From positions 248,001 through 312,000 of the forward strand of contig CAWFRO010000005.1 of assembly GCA_963818225.1 (NCBI GenBank): 64,000 nt of DNA. Reading direction: 5' to 3'. Position numbers and translations under genes: made by a program. Below, piece after piece: positions 43,769-51,282 of this stretch (positions are counted from its first letter, which is position 1; the number at the start of each line of letters is the position of its first letter). This DNA is from Palsa-504 sp963818225 (GTDB lineage Bacteria > Actinomycetota > Actinomycetes > Streptosporangiales > Streptosporangiaceae). A model generated the notes under the pieces. That model ran no database searches. It saw nothing but the letters and a program-made list of their open reading frames with translations, and had not been told where the DNA came from.

Positions 43769-46477
43769 GTGACGGTGTCATCGACAGTAGGACAAAAGGG
43801 GCGTATGCCACAGCCGGGTGACGGTGGCATGGACACCCCCCGGCTGATCGCTCGCGACGATCTTGTCGCCTGTCTTGATCGCGCGGCGTCGGGGAGGGTG
43901 ACTATTATTTCGGCTCCGGCCGGAAGCGGGAAGACGTCGCTACTGCGCGCCTGGGCAGACCGTCCGGGTCAGCCGCACAGGCTCGCCGTCGTGCAGCTAC
44001 AACACGATCAGCAAGACGCTCAGCAATTCTGGCTTGCCCTGCTCAACGCGGTCCGTCAGTCACTTGGCGCGGCCAGCGAAACGGGGCCGCAGACTGCAAC
44101 ACCGGACTTCAATGTCCGGACGTTGGTCGACAGAATGCTCTCGGAATTCGCCGAGCACCGTGGTCGCCTGGTGCTGGTGATCGACGATGTCCACGAGCTG
44201 AACTCGGCGGAGGCGCTCGCCCAGCTCACCCGGTTGCTGACCAACCTTCCCGGCAACGTGCACGCGGTGCTGGCCACGCGTCACGATCTGCGGCTGCGGC
44301 TGCATCAGCTGCGCCTGGCAGGCGAGCTGGCCGAGATCCGGGCGGCGGATCTCCGCTTCACTGAGAGCGAGACGCGTGAGCTTATCGAAGCCTCGGGTAT
44401 TGCGCTGTCCGAGGCCGGAGCCGCGCTATTGCACCAGCGGACGGAAGGGTGGGCTGCGGGCCTGCGGCTCGCAGCGATCGCACTGGCGGGTGACCCTGAC
44501 CCGGAGCGTTTCGTGGCAGAGTTCTCCGGCAGCGATCGCACCGTCGCCGAGTATCTGCTCGCTGAGATGCTGGACGGCCAGCCAGACGACGTCAAGGATC
44601 TGCTACTGCGTACTTGCCTGCTCGATCGCATCAGCGGTGAGCTGGCGGATCTGCTGACCGGCCGCCGTGGGTCGGAGCGGATCCTGCTGGAACTGGAGGA
44701 CGCGAACGCGTTTGTCGTCTCGCTCGACCCAGAGCGGACGTGGTTCCGGTACCACCATTTGTTTGCGGATCTGCTCCGGCTGGAGCTGCGCCGGACGCTG
44801 CCCGAGCAGGTACCGGTGCTGCATCGGCGCGCCGCCGCATGGTTCGCCCAGCATGGCCACGTGATCGACACCATCCGGCACACGCAGGCGGCGGGCGACT
44901 GGCCTGATGCGGCCCGGCTGCTCGCCGACCATTCCTTCAGCCTGACGCTGGACGGGCAGGCGCAGACCATCCAGGCGCTGGTGCGGGCCTTCCCGCCGGC
45001 CGCCGGAGCGGATCCCGAGCTGGCGTTGGTTCGCGCTACCGGTGCCCTAGTCCAGGGCCGCCTGGACGAGGCGGCTGCCCACCTGGCCGTCGCCGAAGCG
45101 TACGCCGAGACGGCGCTGCCGGGTCGCCAGCGCCGGCTCCGCACGGCGCTCGCATCGCTGAAGCTGTCGCTGGCCCGGCGGCGCGGTAACCTGGCCGACG
45201 TTCTCGAGCAGGTCAAATTCCTTAACTCGCCGTTGACCGGATCGTCCGACGAGGACGTCGCGCTCGGCAGCGAGCTGCGCGCCGTGGCGCTGATGAACCT
45301 GGGGACCGTCGAGGCGTGGTCCCTGGCGCTTCCGGAAGCGGACCGCCACCTGCAGGAGGGTGCGATCCTGGCCCGGGAGATCGGCCGGCCCTACCTCGAG
45401 GTCAGCTGCCTGTCGGAGCTCGGGTTCGCGTCGAAGATCTACCCGTCCGCCGCGACCCGGCGCCGCTGCCACGAGGCGATAGCGCTCGCCGAGCGGCACG
45501 GCTGGGGCGCGGAGCCGGTGATCGCGCCTGCTCTGCTGACGCTGGCCGCCTCGATGATCTACACCGGCGCCTTTGACGAAGGCGAGCGATGGCTGCAGCG
45601 CACGGCACCGGCCCTGGAAGCAGACGCAGGGCCCAGCATCAGGCTGCTTGCTCACATCGTAGGCGGCATGCTGCAGGCCGGCCGCGGTCGCTTGCACGAG
45701 GCGCTCGGGGAGTTCAGCGCGGCCGAACGCCTGCGATCGCAGTTGACGGGTTCGCACGCCTTGGCGAACCAGGTGACCGGCTGGATGCTGGCCGCCCAGG
45801 CCCGCCTCGGGATGTCCGGCGAGGCCCGCGCCGCGTTCGCGGCGCTCGATGACGAGCAGGCCAGCGCCGGCGAAATCGGTAACGCCCGCGCGGCGATCTG
45901 CCTCGCCGAAGGCGATCCGGCCGCGGCCCTCGGCGCGCTGAAGGACGTCCTGGACGGCACCGCACCAGTCATCGGGTACCTCACGGTCGTGGAGGCTCAC
46001 CTCCTCGCCGGGATGGCCCACCGTGAACTCGGTGACCAGCGCGCGGCGAACCGGGCCGCCGAACACGCGCTGGCCCTCGCCGAGCCGGACCGCCCTGTCC
46101 TGCCGTTCCTGATGACGGGTTCGCGTGGGCTGTTGGAGGCCCTGCCGAAGCGCCAGACCGGGCACGCCGCCCTGCTCACCGACATCCTCGACATCATGCA
46201 CGGCATATCCCCGCCGGGCCGAGACCAGCACCTTTCGCCGTCGGCGGAAGAGCTCAGCCCGGGCGAGCTCCGGGTGCTGCGGTATCTCCCGACGAACCTG
46301 TCCCGGCCGGAGATCGCCACCGAACTGTCCGTCTCGCCGAACACGGTCAGCACCCATATCCGCAGCATCTACGCCAAGCTCCAGGTCGGTTATCGCTCCT
46401 CGGCAGTACAGCGCGCCCGCGAGCTGCGGCTCCTCTCAGCCGGCCGCGCCAGCACGAGGTCCGCCGGATCCCGGTGA
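43769..46477 (+). CDS. MalT-like LuxR regulator with ATPase, paralogue 1
   Basis: 902 aa. Walker A APAGSGKTS at residues 49-57, Walker B LVLVIDDVHEL near 135, LARELRR-rich winged and TPR-like repeats, and the C-terminal HTH LSPGELRVLRYLPTNLSRPEIATELSVSPNTVSTHIRSIYAKLQVGYRSSAVQRARELRLL. This is the MalT/AlkS plan. It is collinear with the regulator at 51.3 kb. Start GTG 43769 has GAGGG seven bases upstream; ATG 43805 is a weaker choice. Its TGA stop is part of a composite GGTGA motif. Confidence 0.93.
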   Translation: MTVSSTVGQKGRMPQPGDGGMDTPRLIARDDLVACLDRAASGRVTIISAPAGSGKTSLLRAWADRPGQPHRLAVVQLQHDQQDAQQFWLALLNAVRQSLGAASETGPQTATPDFNVRTLVDRMLSEFAEHRGRLVLVIDDVHELNSAEALAQLTRLLTNLPGNVHAVLATRHDLRLRLHQLRLAGELAEIRAADLRFTESETRELIEASGIALSEAGAALLHQRTEGWAAGLRLAAIALAGDPDPERFVAEFSGSDRTVAEYLLAEMLDGQPDDVKDLLLRTCLLDRISGELADLLTGRRGSERILLELEDANAFVVSLDPERTWFRYHHLFADLLRLELRRTLPEQVPVLHRRAAAWFAQHGHVIDTIRHTQAAGDWPDAARLLADHSFSLTLDGQAQTIQALVRAFPPAAGADPELALVRATGALVQGRLDEAAAHLAVAEAYAETALPGRQRRLRTALASLKLSLARRRGNLADVLEQVKFLNSPLTGSSDEDVALGSELRAVALMNLGTVEAWSLALPEADRHLQEGAILAREIGRPYLEVSCLSELGFASKIYPSAATRRRCHEAIALAERHGWGAEPVIAPALLTLAASMIYTGAFDEGERWLQRTAPALEADAGPSIRLLAHIVGGMLQAGRGRLHEALGEFSAAERLRSQLTGSHALANQVTGWMLAAQARLGMSGEARAAFAALDDEQASAGEIGNARAAICLAEGDPAAALGALKDVLDGTAPVIGYLTVVEAHLLAGMAHRELGDQRAANRAAEHALALAEPDRPVLPFLMTGSRGLLEALPKRQTGHAALLTDILDIMHGISPPGRDQHLSPSAEELSPGELRVLRYLPTNLSRPEIATELSVSPNTVSTHIRSIYAKLQVGYRSSAVQRARELRLLSAGRASTRSAGSR

Positions 46478-46489
46478 TGCTGACTCACC
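46461..46489. promoter_or_regulatory. composite motif copy B at the regulator 3' end
   Basis: CCGCC-N7-GGTGA-N7-TCACC: the middle and right elements are exact, the left is weak. The GGTGA contains the stop codon of paralogue 1. Confidence 0.5.
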
Positions 46490-46652
46490 TGCCAGCCTCC
46501 GGCCATGGCTGCATGCACCAGGCACCAGCCCCGCTACGTGGCCCAGATAAAGGGCCTGCCGGGGGCTGCCGGGTGACCAGCCAGGTGAGCGACCGCTCCT
46601 CGGCTGTCCAGCGCGCGCGGGAGCTGCGGCTATTAGCCGTCGCGTCAGGAAA
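46490..46652 (+). pseudogene. remnants of a small gene start and of a second LuxR tail
   Basis: 46515-46565 resembles the first 17 codons of the small gene at 53992 (M-x-x-x-PA...). It is followed by VSDRSSAVQRARELRLLAV at about 46580-46640, a second copy of the LuxR HTH end. The layout after paralogue 1 thus repeats, in pieces, the layout after paralogue 2. Confidence 0.6.
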
Positions 46653-46866
46653 GCGGGACTGCAAATCACCGGGATCGGGTGACAGGTGCTGACGTTCCGG
46701 CGGCGGGCTTGGTGTGGATCTGGTCGCGGTCGGGAGGGGGTGCTGTTCCGGTGACCGGTGCCGTGGCGGCCGGCCCGGTTGCTGGGGGCCGCGTTGCTCC
46801 TGGTCAAGGTCGCGGGGCCGGGGGTCAGGGCCGCCACGGCCTTCGGTGCCCAGGTCTGGCCGCGCG

Positions 46867-46895
46867 GATCACCGTGATGCGGTGACGCCTGCTCA
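46867..46895 (+). promoter_or_regulatory. perfect composite motif copy D upstream of the esterase
   Basis: TCACC-N7-GGTGA-N7-TCACC, 119 bases before the esterase GTG. A further copy C with a degenerate third element is at 46666-46694. Confidence 0.6.
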
Positions 46896-47014
46896 CCTGC
46901 CTGGCGGCCAGCCTGGCAGTGGCCCGCCTCCCGGCCGGGATCCCGGCGCCGGCCCGGCATGACGGCCCCGCCGGGAGCGCGCCCAGCCAACCCCCGACCG
47001 AAGGGATATCCTCC

Positions 47015-47926
47015 GTGAGCACCGAGCAGCGAGAAAACCTCGACGCAATCCTGCGGCAGTCAGCCTTCCCCGCCGGCCTGGACGTCAGCGAGCAACGGCG
47101 GCTGCTCCGCGAGCTGACCTCGGCGCAGCCGCTGCCCGCCGATGTCACCGTGACCGCCGCCGAACTGGGCGGCGTCCCGGCCGCCGAGATCACCGCCGGC
47201 CGAACCGGACCCCGCCATGTCGTCCTGTACTTCCACGGCGGCGTGTACGTACTGGGGGACGCCGTCCAGGCCGCCGGCCTGGCCGCGCAGATCGGCCGGC
47301 GGACACACGCCAAAGTCATCTCCGTCGACTACCGGCTCGCCCCCGAACACCCCTACCCGGCAGCGGTCGACGACGCTCTCGCGGCCTACCAAGCCCTCCT
47401 GCAGGCCGGCACAGCCCCATCGGACATCATCTTCGCGGGAGAATCCGCCGGCGGCGGCCTCGCCATCGCCACCCTGGTCAACGCCCGAGATCACGGGCTG
47501 CCCCTGCCCGCCGCGGCATTCGTCATGTCACCGTACGCCGATCTCACCCTGGCCGGGACAACCATGGACACCAAAGCCGACGCCGACCCGCTGCTCAGCC
47601 GCGAAAACCTCCAGGCCCGCGTCCCCGACTACACCTCGGGACACGACGCCGCCCTCGCCCTGATCAGCCCCATATTCGCCGACCTGTCCGGCCTGCCGCC
47701 CCTGATCATCCAGGCCGGAACGCACGAGGTCCTCCTCGACGACGCCATCCGCCTCGCCCGGCAAGCCGCCACCGCCGACGTAGCAGTCACCCTCGACATC
47801 ACCCCCGGCGTACCGCACGTCTTCCAGGCCTACTACCCCATCCTCGACGAAGCAGCCACCGCACTCGACAAAGCCGGACAGCTCCTAACAGCACACCTCA
47901 CCACCACAGAACACGCCACCGCATAG
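47015..47926 (+). CDS. alpha/beta hydrolase (HSL-type esterase), copy 1
   Basis: 303 aa. LYFHGGVYVLG near residue 73 is the HSL oxyanion motif, GESAGGG with Ser144 the nucleophile, VDYRLAPEHPYPAAVDDALAAY the conserved strand, and GTHEVLLDDA and GVPHVFQ supply the acid and His. Family members hydrolyse acyl esters of short to medium chains, including lipids and detoxified drugs. GTG 47015 with AAGGGA at spacing eight is preferred to the longer frame start at 46919. Residue 136 is Ser here and Pro in copy 2. Confidence 0.92.
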   Translation: MSTEQRENLDAILRQSAFPAGLDVSEQRRLLRELTSAQPLPADVTVTAAELGGVPAAEITAGRTGPRHVVLYFHGGVYVLGDAVQAAGLAAQIGRRTHAKVISVDYRLAPEHPYPAAVDDALAAYQALLQAGTAPSDIIFAGESAGGGLAIATLVNARDHGLPLPAAAFVMSPYADLTLAGTTMDTKADADPLLSRENLQARVPDYTSGHDAALALISPIFADLSGLPPLIIQAGTHEVLLDDAIRLARQAATADVAVTLDITPGVPHVFQAYYPILDEAATALDKAGQLLTAHLTTTEHATA

Positions 47927-47965
47927 CAAAAGACAGAACGCACGCTGCCCACACAGTCACAGTCC

Positions 47966-47993
47966 GCGGGTTCAAATCCCGCCTCCGCCACCA
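47966..47993 (+). other. tRNA 3'-end fragment (T-arm, acceptor, CCA)
   Basis: GCGGG-TTCAAAT-CCCGC makes a perfect T-stem and loop, followed by CTCCGCC, A and CCA. The matching 5' acceptor GGCGGAG and the D and anticodon arms are absent upstream, so only the 3' part is present. Such fragments mark integration (att) sites. It lies 28 bases after the inverted repeat end. Confidence 0.75.
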
Positions 47994-48095
47994 TGAAATA
48001 CCAGGTCAAAGGCCTGATCGCCAGGAACGGCCGCAGGGCCTTCCATCACCCGGTCCCAGTGCGCACCCCGGGACCGTGAAGGACAGGAGTTCGAC

Positions 48096-48524
48096 ATGAG
48101 CGACACGCTCGACTGGAACGCGAAGACCATCGCGGAGTTCCGAGCGAACGAGGGCGAGGTTGGCGGGAACTTCGAGGGGGCTCCGATGGTCCTGGTGCAT
48201 CACCGCGGCCGCAAAAGCGGGCGCGAGTACGTCAACCCGATGATGTACCTCCCGCACGACACCGAGCCGGACATCATCTACGTATTCGCAACCAAGGCAG
48301 GAGCACCCACCAACCCCGACTGGTACTACAACCTGACCGCCGCCGGTGACGGCAGTATCGAACGCGGAACCGAGACATACAACGTGACCGTCCGCGAATT
48401 GACCGGTGCTGAACGCGACCGCATCTACGCCGAGCAAGCGCGACGCTACCCAGGCTTTGCCGGGTACGCACGCCAAACCGCTGGAGTCCGCACCATTCCT
48501 GTGCTCGAACTTAGGCGGGCGTAA
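48096..48524 (+). CDS. nitroreductase/Ddn-type F420-dependent oxidoreductase
   Basis: 142 aa beta-barrel. MVLVHHRGRKSGREYVNPMMYLPHD and YVFATKAGAPTNPDWYYNLTA are the F420 phosphate-binding and lid motifs of the deazaflavin-dependent nitroreductase family (Ddn), and TVRELTGAERDRIYAEQARRYPGFAGYARQ completes it. Members use F420H2 to reduce quinones or nitro compounds, often at the membrane. It opens a block after the tRNA fragment. Start ATG 48096 follows AGGAG. Confidence 0.92.
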   Translation: MSDTLDWNAKTIAEFRANEGEVGGNFEGAPMVLVHHRGRKSGREYVNPMMYLPHDTEPDIIYVFATKAGAPTNPDWYYNLTAAGDGSIERGTETYNVTVRELTGAERDRIYAEQARRYPGFAGYARQTAGVRTIPVLELRRA

Positions 48525-48645
48525 ACCACTCCCCTAAGACTGGCCAGCGAGGTCCTGGTGACGTTCGGAGGAATACACCCGCCACATCGACTGGTCGCTC
48601 GCCGTCGGCCTGCGGCGGACAGGCCAGACAGCGCGCCCGCCAGCA

Positions 48646-48960
48646 TCAACCATACGGGAGCTCGAAGGCCGCCCAAGCCCTGAGTTCGGTCCGGTGGACG
48701 TCGGCGAAAGCCTCCAGGGCCGCCTTGGACGCGGTCGACGGCCCGTTGAAGGGCAGCGGCAGCCGTCCGGTCCCGCCGTAGCCGCCTGCCCCGAGGATCA
48801 GCACTGTCTCGCCGGGCCGGCGGTGGCCGTGGTGGAGCTGCACGACGGCTTCCCAGCCGGCGACGCAGGGGCCGGAGCCGGCGGAACGGGAACTTGTCGT
48901 TCGTGATCCCGACGTCGAGCGGATTCAGGGCCGCCGCGACCAGGGTGCCGACCGACAGGG
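48646..48960 (-). pseudogene. chimeric relic: MDR alcohol dehydrogenase start joined to SDR end
   Basis: In pieces the minus strand reads VAAALNPLDVGITNDKFPFR and, after a shift, EAVVQLHHGHRRPGETVLILGAGG, both from a zinc-type or quinone MDR. This runs directly into PFNGPSTASKAALEAFADVHRTELRAW, an SDR active-site helix with the YxxxK Tyr lost. Two unrelated enzyme fragments fused after large deletions. Confidence 0.65.
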
Positions 48961-49101
48961 CTGGCCCGCCTGCGGATCGGTGAGCCGGTCAAGGGCCGGC
49001 GCGCCGCCTTGTTGGTCGTCCTCGTGTATAGGGTCGGCATTTTTTGGCTTGGCCCGGATTATGCCCGGGTCACGCCGGGTGCCGTCCGGGACCCCGCCGG
49101 G

Positions 49102-50636
49102 TCACGCCGGGACGCCGGGGCCGGCCTGGGCCTCGGCCGGCGCCGCGCCGGGTGCTGGGGATGGCGTGCCCGGCTGGGCCAGCGGCCCGCTGCGGATCAG
49201 GGCGCCGCAGATGACCGCGCCGCCGGCGAAGATCCCGGCGGTCCACCAGAACGCGGTGGTGTAGCCGTGCAGCAGCGCCTGCCCGGCCAGGGCCGGGCGG
49301 CCGGTCAGCCGGGCCGAGGCGAGATGCGCCGCTAGGTAGGCAGTGACGGCGGCGGCGAAGATGCTGTTCAGCAGTGAGGTGCCGATCGAGGCGCCGAGCT
49401 GCTGGCCGACGTTGAGGGTCGCGGAGGCGACTCCCGCGTCCTGCGGGGCCACGCCGAACGTGCCGGCGTTGATCGCCGGGGCGAACACCATGCCCATGCC
49501 GATCCCGGTCACGATGGTCGGGCCGAGCACGCCTGCGGCATAGCCGGTGTGCGGGGCGAGCTGGGCCAGCCAGACCGCCCCGCCCGCCGCGGCCAGCAGC
49601 CCGAACGCGACCAGCGGCCTGGGCCCTATCCGTGGCATCAGCACGATCGTGGACAGGTTGGCCGCGACGATGATGCCGCCGCTGAGCGGCAGGAACGCCA
49701 CGCCGGTGACCAGCGGCGAGTAGCCGAGCGTCTGCTGCAGGTAGTAGGTCAGGAACAAGAATGTCCCGAACAGCCCGGCCGAGACGAACAGCATCGACAG
49801 GTAGGCGCCGCTGCGGTTGCGGTCGAGCACCACGCGGGGCGGCAGCAGCGGGTGGGCCGCCCGGGTCTGCCAGGCCGCGAAGGCCGCCAGCAGTACCACG
49901 CCGGCAGCCAGGAACCCGTAGGTGGACGGCGTGGCCCAGCTGTGCGAAGCCGCGTTGGCGAACCCGTATACCAGGCAGAACATGCCGCTGGCCTCCAGCA
50001 GCACGCCCGGGATGTCCAGCCTCGGCCGGGCCGAGGACGGCTGGCGGCCCAGCAGGAGCGCCCCGCCGACGAAGGCGACCCCGGCGAAGATCAGGTTCAC
50101 GTACAGCGTCCACCGCCAGGACAGGTACTCGGTGAGCAAACCGCCGAGCAGCAGACCCACCGCGCCGCCGGCCCGGCGATCGCGCCGAACACGCCGAACG
50201 CCGTGTTGCGCTCCTTTGGGTCGGTGAAGGTGGTGGTCAGCAGCGACAGCGCCGTCGGCACCAGCAGCGCGGCGAACGCGCCCTGGCAGGCCCGTGCGGT
50301 GATCAGCATGGTGAAGTTGACCGAGGCGCCCCCGATGGCCGAGACCCCCGCGAAGCCGGCCAGTCCGGTCAGGAACGTGACCTTCCGGCCCAGCAGGTCA
50401 GACAGCTTGCCGCCGAGCAGCAGCAAGCTGCCGAACGACAGCGTGTACGCGGTGAGCACCCACTGCCGGTCCACCGTCGAGAAATGCAGCGCAAGCTGCG
50501 CCGACGGCAACGCGATATTCATCACCGTCAGGTCCAGCACCACCATCAGCTGCGCCAGGCCGATCACCCACAGCAGCGCCCAGCGCCGTCGGTCCAGGCC
50601 GCCACCGGCAACCGCGGCTTCACCCACGACAATCAC
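49102..50636 (-). pseudogene. DHA2-family MFS transporter, one frameshift
   Basis: The first 160 residues (RWALLWVIGLAQLMVVLDLTVMNIALPSAQ..., FGAIAG) and the last 350 (GLLLGGLLTEYLSWRWTLYVNLIFAG... 14-TM EmrB/QacA type) are in different frames; a single missing G at about 50173 (GCCGGG-CCGGCGGCG) explains the break. Otherwise the gene is full length. It is either newly inactive or a sequencing error. Confidence 0.8.
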
Positions 50637-50957
50637 ACTCCGTTTCCCTGGCCAGCACGCCTTACTTGAATTCCGCGTCGGCGTTTGACGCCGAGATCGC
50701 CTCTGCAGTCTGCCGACCGGGCGGGTGAGCGGCCGTCGCTTGATCCAGGTGATTCGCCGGGCTGCCCCGGGACGGTGGCCCGGTCACCGCATCGGGCGAA
50801 ACGACCATCAAGGGCGTGCGGCCCCGGCGATGCCGCTCTGGGCGGTGCCCCGGAAATGACTTTCCGGTAGCGACCCGGCCCAGATCGTGAGGCTGGGGCA
50901 TGTCACGCGGCCCGTGGCCGCCCGCCCTGGCCTGGCGGCCGCGGCTACTAGCCGCAA
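50637..50957. other. intergenic region with regulator-end remnant
   Basis: No gene. The last 20 bases (GCGGCTACTAGCCGC) resemble the ...ELRLLA end of LuxR genes. It otherwise shows nothing. Confidence 0.35.
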
Positions 50958-51010
50958 CATCACCAGAACCAGGTGACAGCCGCTCTCCTCGATGGCCACT
51001 AGCTTCGGGG
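50958..51010 (+). repeat. intergenic element, copy E
   Basis: TCACC-N7-GGTGA-N7-TCTCC at 50960-50988, followed by TCGATGGCCACTAGCTTCG, nearly as in copy A. It precedes the second MalT-like regulator. Confidence 0.7.
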
Positions 51011-51043
51011 GCACTCGATACCGCCGACCGGAGGAGGCCGGGA

Positions 51044-51157
51044 ATGCTTTCCGCCAGCGCTGCGCGGGCCGCGTTCGCGCACGCGGCCGGGTTGCTGGCT
51101 GGAGGGTTCACCTCCACAGTCACCGTCTCGGGGCTGCTGCTGGCCGGGCCGCGGTAG
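51044..51157 (+). CDS. possible 37-aa hydrophobic small protein
   Basis: ATG 51044 has GGAGG at six bases spacing. The product MLSASAARAAFAHAAGLLAGG... is Ala/Leu/Val-rich, like one membrane helix, ending LLLAGPR. It may be a leader or relic; supported only by the ribosome site and composition. Confidence 0.35.
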   Translation: MLSASAARAAFAHAAGLLAGGFTSTVTVSGLLLAGPR

Positions 51158-51180
51158 CACCGAGGGTGTCCGCGCGCCGT

Positions 51181-51210
51181 TTGACAGCACGCGCGGTGGC
51201 CTGGTATCGA
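51181..51210 (+). promoter_or_regulatory. candidate promoter of MalT-like paralogue 2
   Basis: A perfect TTGACA (51181-51186) and TATCGA at 18-base spacing, 66 bases before the regulator start. Confidence 0.4.
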
Positions 51211-51282
51211 GACACAAGGCGCCCGGACGGCCGTGACCGGGCCAGAAGTGTCGGGCGTAGATATCAAGGCAGGCCTTTGACG

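Larger units (their letters stand above)
46661..47938. repeat. 1,278-bp inverted repeat, left copy
   Basis: Nearly identical, inverted copy of 60083-61360 with equal length and no indels. I read at least four substitutions. It carries the esterase and about 350 bases in front of it, including two composite motifs (46666-46694 and 46867-46895). Confidence 0.95.

Noticed and set aside
47015..47926. Inverted repeat as an insertion sequence
   Set aside because: It carries an esterase and no transposase, and no terminal inverted repeats were seen within one copy.
47941..47993. Complete tRNA gene
   Set aside because: Only the T-arm and 3' acceptor are present; no 5' acceptor, D-arm or anticodon arm upstream.
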